Origin: Phymatolithon calcareum
Taxonomy: Eukaryota > Rhodophyta > Florideophyceae > Hapalidiales
NCBI GenBank assembly: GCA_977006965.1
Contig: OZ345352.1
Span: 1,488,001 to 1,552,000, forward strand
Direction: 5' to 3'
DNA: 64,000 bases
This document shows positions 62,094 to 64,000 of the stretch, one piece after another. The translations under genes and the position numbers were made by a program. Position 1 is the stretch's first letter. Every line of letters starts with the position of its first letter. The notes beneath the pieces were generated by a model, which saw nothing but the letters and a program-made list of their open reading frames with translations, did not search any database and had not been told where the DNA came from.

Positions 62094-62349
62094 GAGACAG
62101 CGGAAGGTATCCGCTTCTGTGTCCATAGGGGAGCACCGGTCAGTGGTGATACAGTGTACGTACGGTGCGTGAGGCAGCGGAAGGCATCCGCTTCTGTGTC
62201 CATAGGGGAACACCAGCCACTGGTGATACAGTGTAGGTACGGTGCGTGAGACAGCGGAAGGTATCCGGTTATGTGTCCATAGCGGAGCACCGGCCACTGG
62301 TGAATCACCAGTGGACCAATGGTGATACAGTGTAGGTACGGTGCGCGAG
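62094..62349. repeat. 77-bp tandem repeat, three copies
   Basis: Units start at 62094, 62171 and 62248 (GAGACAGCGGAAGG or a close form). The third holds a 22-bp insertion that creates the 21-bp palindrome at 62294-62314 (arms CCACTGGTGA). Confidence 0.88.
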
Positions 62350-62659
62350 TGGGAGCCCATTCTAGGGTCTCCCAGGGGAACTGATATGCCATGTTTTGAT
62401 ACCCTTCAGGAAACCGGCTTGATATCTCATACCCAACAATGTTGAAGAAAGTTGACCCGGTTTAGCCACGTGAGAGCAGAGACGGTGTTACGCTCTATAA
62501 ACTCGACTTGGGATTATAATTCATCTAAACTAACTCGCGTTTCCACATCTGGTCCCCCTCGAGGCCCAATTTTGGATCAGAGGTAGGTATTAGAATTCCA
62601 CCAGATCGAGTCGCACGCGACCATGCAAACGTTCCACCAAGAAAGACCCTTTCCGTGGC

Positions 62660-62745
62660 CTTATGGCATTCGCAAAGTTGCCCCAAGGGTCTGCAGATGC
62701 ATTGGTAACATTTAAATAAAACTCCCCCTTCTTTTCCTTCTCTCG
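62660..62745 (+). mobile_element. LINE tail with conserved stem-loop
   Basis: Plus-strand copy, stem-loop at 62683-62705 with two substitutions (inner stem GGGTC, loop TGCA), then TAACATTTAAATAAAA and CT-rich DNA. Confidence 0.65.
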
Positions 62746-63010
62746 AGCGTTTTTCAGGCTTTATGAATAGTTTTAGTGTGCAACCATCGGGTTGGGTCGC
62801 TCTCGCTGACAAATTGGAAAATGTGGATTACTTATTCAGAAATGGTCAGCTTGAAGTCCTTAACGAGATTTGAGTAGCTCTTAATCAAAGCTACAAGTCA
62901 TACATGATTGCAGTCAGGAGTGTGTCTTGCATTATTCTTTATATGTTTTTTGAGGCTTCATTTGATAAACACTGTATACTCTCGGAAATTAATGTGGACT
63001 AACAAAGTAT

Positions 63011-63376
63011 TCATTTATAAGACACTCTCAGCTCGTTTTCATCATCTCCATCAACTGCATCTGTAGTACTCTCTCGGCAGCAACAGTCATACATCCTTGT
63101 GAAAAGCATCATGATAATTCCAGCGGCAAAACACCATACCACCAACCCGATGTTAACTGCCACAAACTCGCCAGCACTGACAGCTATATGTTTGATTCTA
63201 TCTCGCCCATAGAAAATCCAATACGCCCCTTGCCAAATACCGAACACCACAACAGGAAGGCCCAAGTATGCGAATCGAAATCGAACCCGAGACCCCAGAA
63301 CGACATCGAAAAAGACGGGAAACAGCGGAATCCCGAGGATACCGTCTGCGTACCAATAATTATACACCTGTGACAA
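63011..63376 (-). pseudogene. Truncated paralogue of the membrane protein
   Basis: 121 codons matching the C-terminal 45 percent of the 50.65-kb protein: YADGILGIPLFPVFFDVVLG, RVRFRFAYLGLPVVVFGIW, YWIFYGRDRIKHI, and MMLFTRMYDCC before a diverged tail. Homology stops abruptly at about 63370, just after a YNYW segment, so the N-terminal membrane segments are missing. No promoter seen. Confidence 0.7.
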
Positions 63377-63917
63377 ATTGAGTTAAGTCTACAATTTGAC
63401 AAGTTCGCCGAACTAGCGCACGCGTCCTCCTTCGTTAAGGAGGACGAAAAACAAAAACTGCTGGCGATGTCTCACACTGTGTCGAGGAGGTACCCCGCTG
63501 TGAGCTGCCTTTATTTTGAAGTGGATGGTTAAGGGCCTACATCAGCGTTTTATTCCGCCGGACTAATCCAGTCATCCGTCGCTCCGGTCGCGATATTGTT
63601 GCACTTTTGGATATACGTTTGACTTTCTGATGGAAATTTGGTGGATTCCTGGATAATTTTTTTGTTGTTGTCAAAATCTATCAGCAAACTAGTAAAACTT
63701 AAATGATTTCTCGACCGAGTGATAATTTGTCGACTTCCGGCTTCCAAGTGTCGATATGGATGTATGTCAACTTCTTCCGGATCCATTACGGATGGATGCA
63801 GAATCAAATCGAACCGGATTGGATAAATACCGGTTTGATTCGGGATATGGTATCGTGTAAGGGCCTTACAGAACGGTGGCAATCGACAAATGAATATATA
63901 TTTGAGTGATCTTCATA
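63377..63917. other. No recognisable gene
   Basis: A 110-codon minus-strand frame (63882-63550) has coding-like composition but no domain I recognise. Confidence 0.35.
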
Positions 63918-64000
63918 ATGTCAAAAGGACAAGAGTCTAGAAGCATTCCCCTGCTAGAAGCCTTTCAACAGTATAAAGAAGCTCTCCTCCAGATCGGTAT
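63918..64000 (+). CDS. Possible partial ORF at window end
   Basis: ATG at 63918, then an open frame through the window edge (MSKGQESRSIPLLEAFQQYK...). Only 27 codons visible. It may be the start of a gene or element ORF. Confidence 0.2.
   Translation, partial: MSKGQESRSIPLLEAFQQYKEALLQIG

Overview
This is nuclear eukaryotic DNA, sparse in genes and crowded with retroelements. The evidence is TATA boxes 60-200 bp ahead of single-exon genes, LTR retrotransposons with perfect target-site duplications, many 5'-truncated LINE copies, a decayed piggyBac transposon, secreted and membrane proteins, and no bacterial operon or ribosome-binding-site structure. The species cannot be named from sequence alone. 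Few introns, short TATA promoters and this element mix would suit a macroalga (perhaps red) or another protist, but that is a guess.

Layout. 0-4.2 kb: LINE 3' ends, two of them next to perfect hairpins. 4.7-28.2 kb: five copies of one zinc-metalloprotease gene (4.7-6.05 kb cut by a LINE; 9.1-10.0 kb intact; 24.6-25.6 kb pseudogene, also hit by a LINE; 26.1-26.45 kb relic; 27.3-28.2 kb intact). Into this cluster have come a piggyBac-like element (6.35-8.3 kb) and a young complete Ty3/gypsy element (16.9-24.27 kb, TSD ATAAC). 28-32.8 kb: fold-back repeats and LINE relics. 32.9-35.8 kb: a dead Dispatched/Patched-like membrane transporter gene. 37.9-39.9 kb: a tandem array bounded by inverted repeats, a Sel1-repeat fragment, and two LINE tails meeting end to end at a run of hairpins. 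40.85-45.71 kb: a young complete Ty1/copia element (243-bp LTRs, TSD ACTGC) inside an older repeat whose uninterrupted homologue lies at 2.6-3.3 kb. 49.7-51.4 kb: a cysteine-rich secreted protein gene and a multi-pass membrane protein gene. 54.0-58.6 kb: a segmental duplication carrying a PAN/Apple-like membrane protein gene with its promoter; one copy is broken. 59.3-64 kb: the longest LINE copy, tandem repeats and a truncated copy of the membrane protein gene.

Host genes that look functional are the two intact metalloproteases, the cysteine-rich secreted protein, the multi-pass membrane protein and the second PAN-like protein. Almost everything else is a mobile element or its debris. The elements use several insertion styles: LTR integration with 5-bp duplications, LINE insertion with 13-14-bp duplications, and a 149-bp MITE-like insert with a 4-bp duplication.

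The most unusual signals are LINE 3' ends repeatedly associated with perfect hairpins, a conserved stem-loop LINE tail in five places, a copia primer site that matches the anticodon arm of initiator tRNA-Met rather than a tRNA 3' end, and a gypsy gag interrupted by what may be a 34-nt intron.
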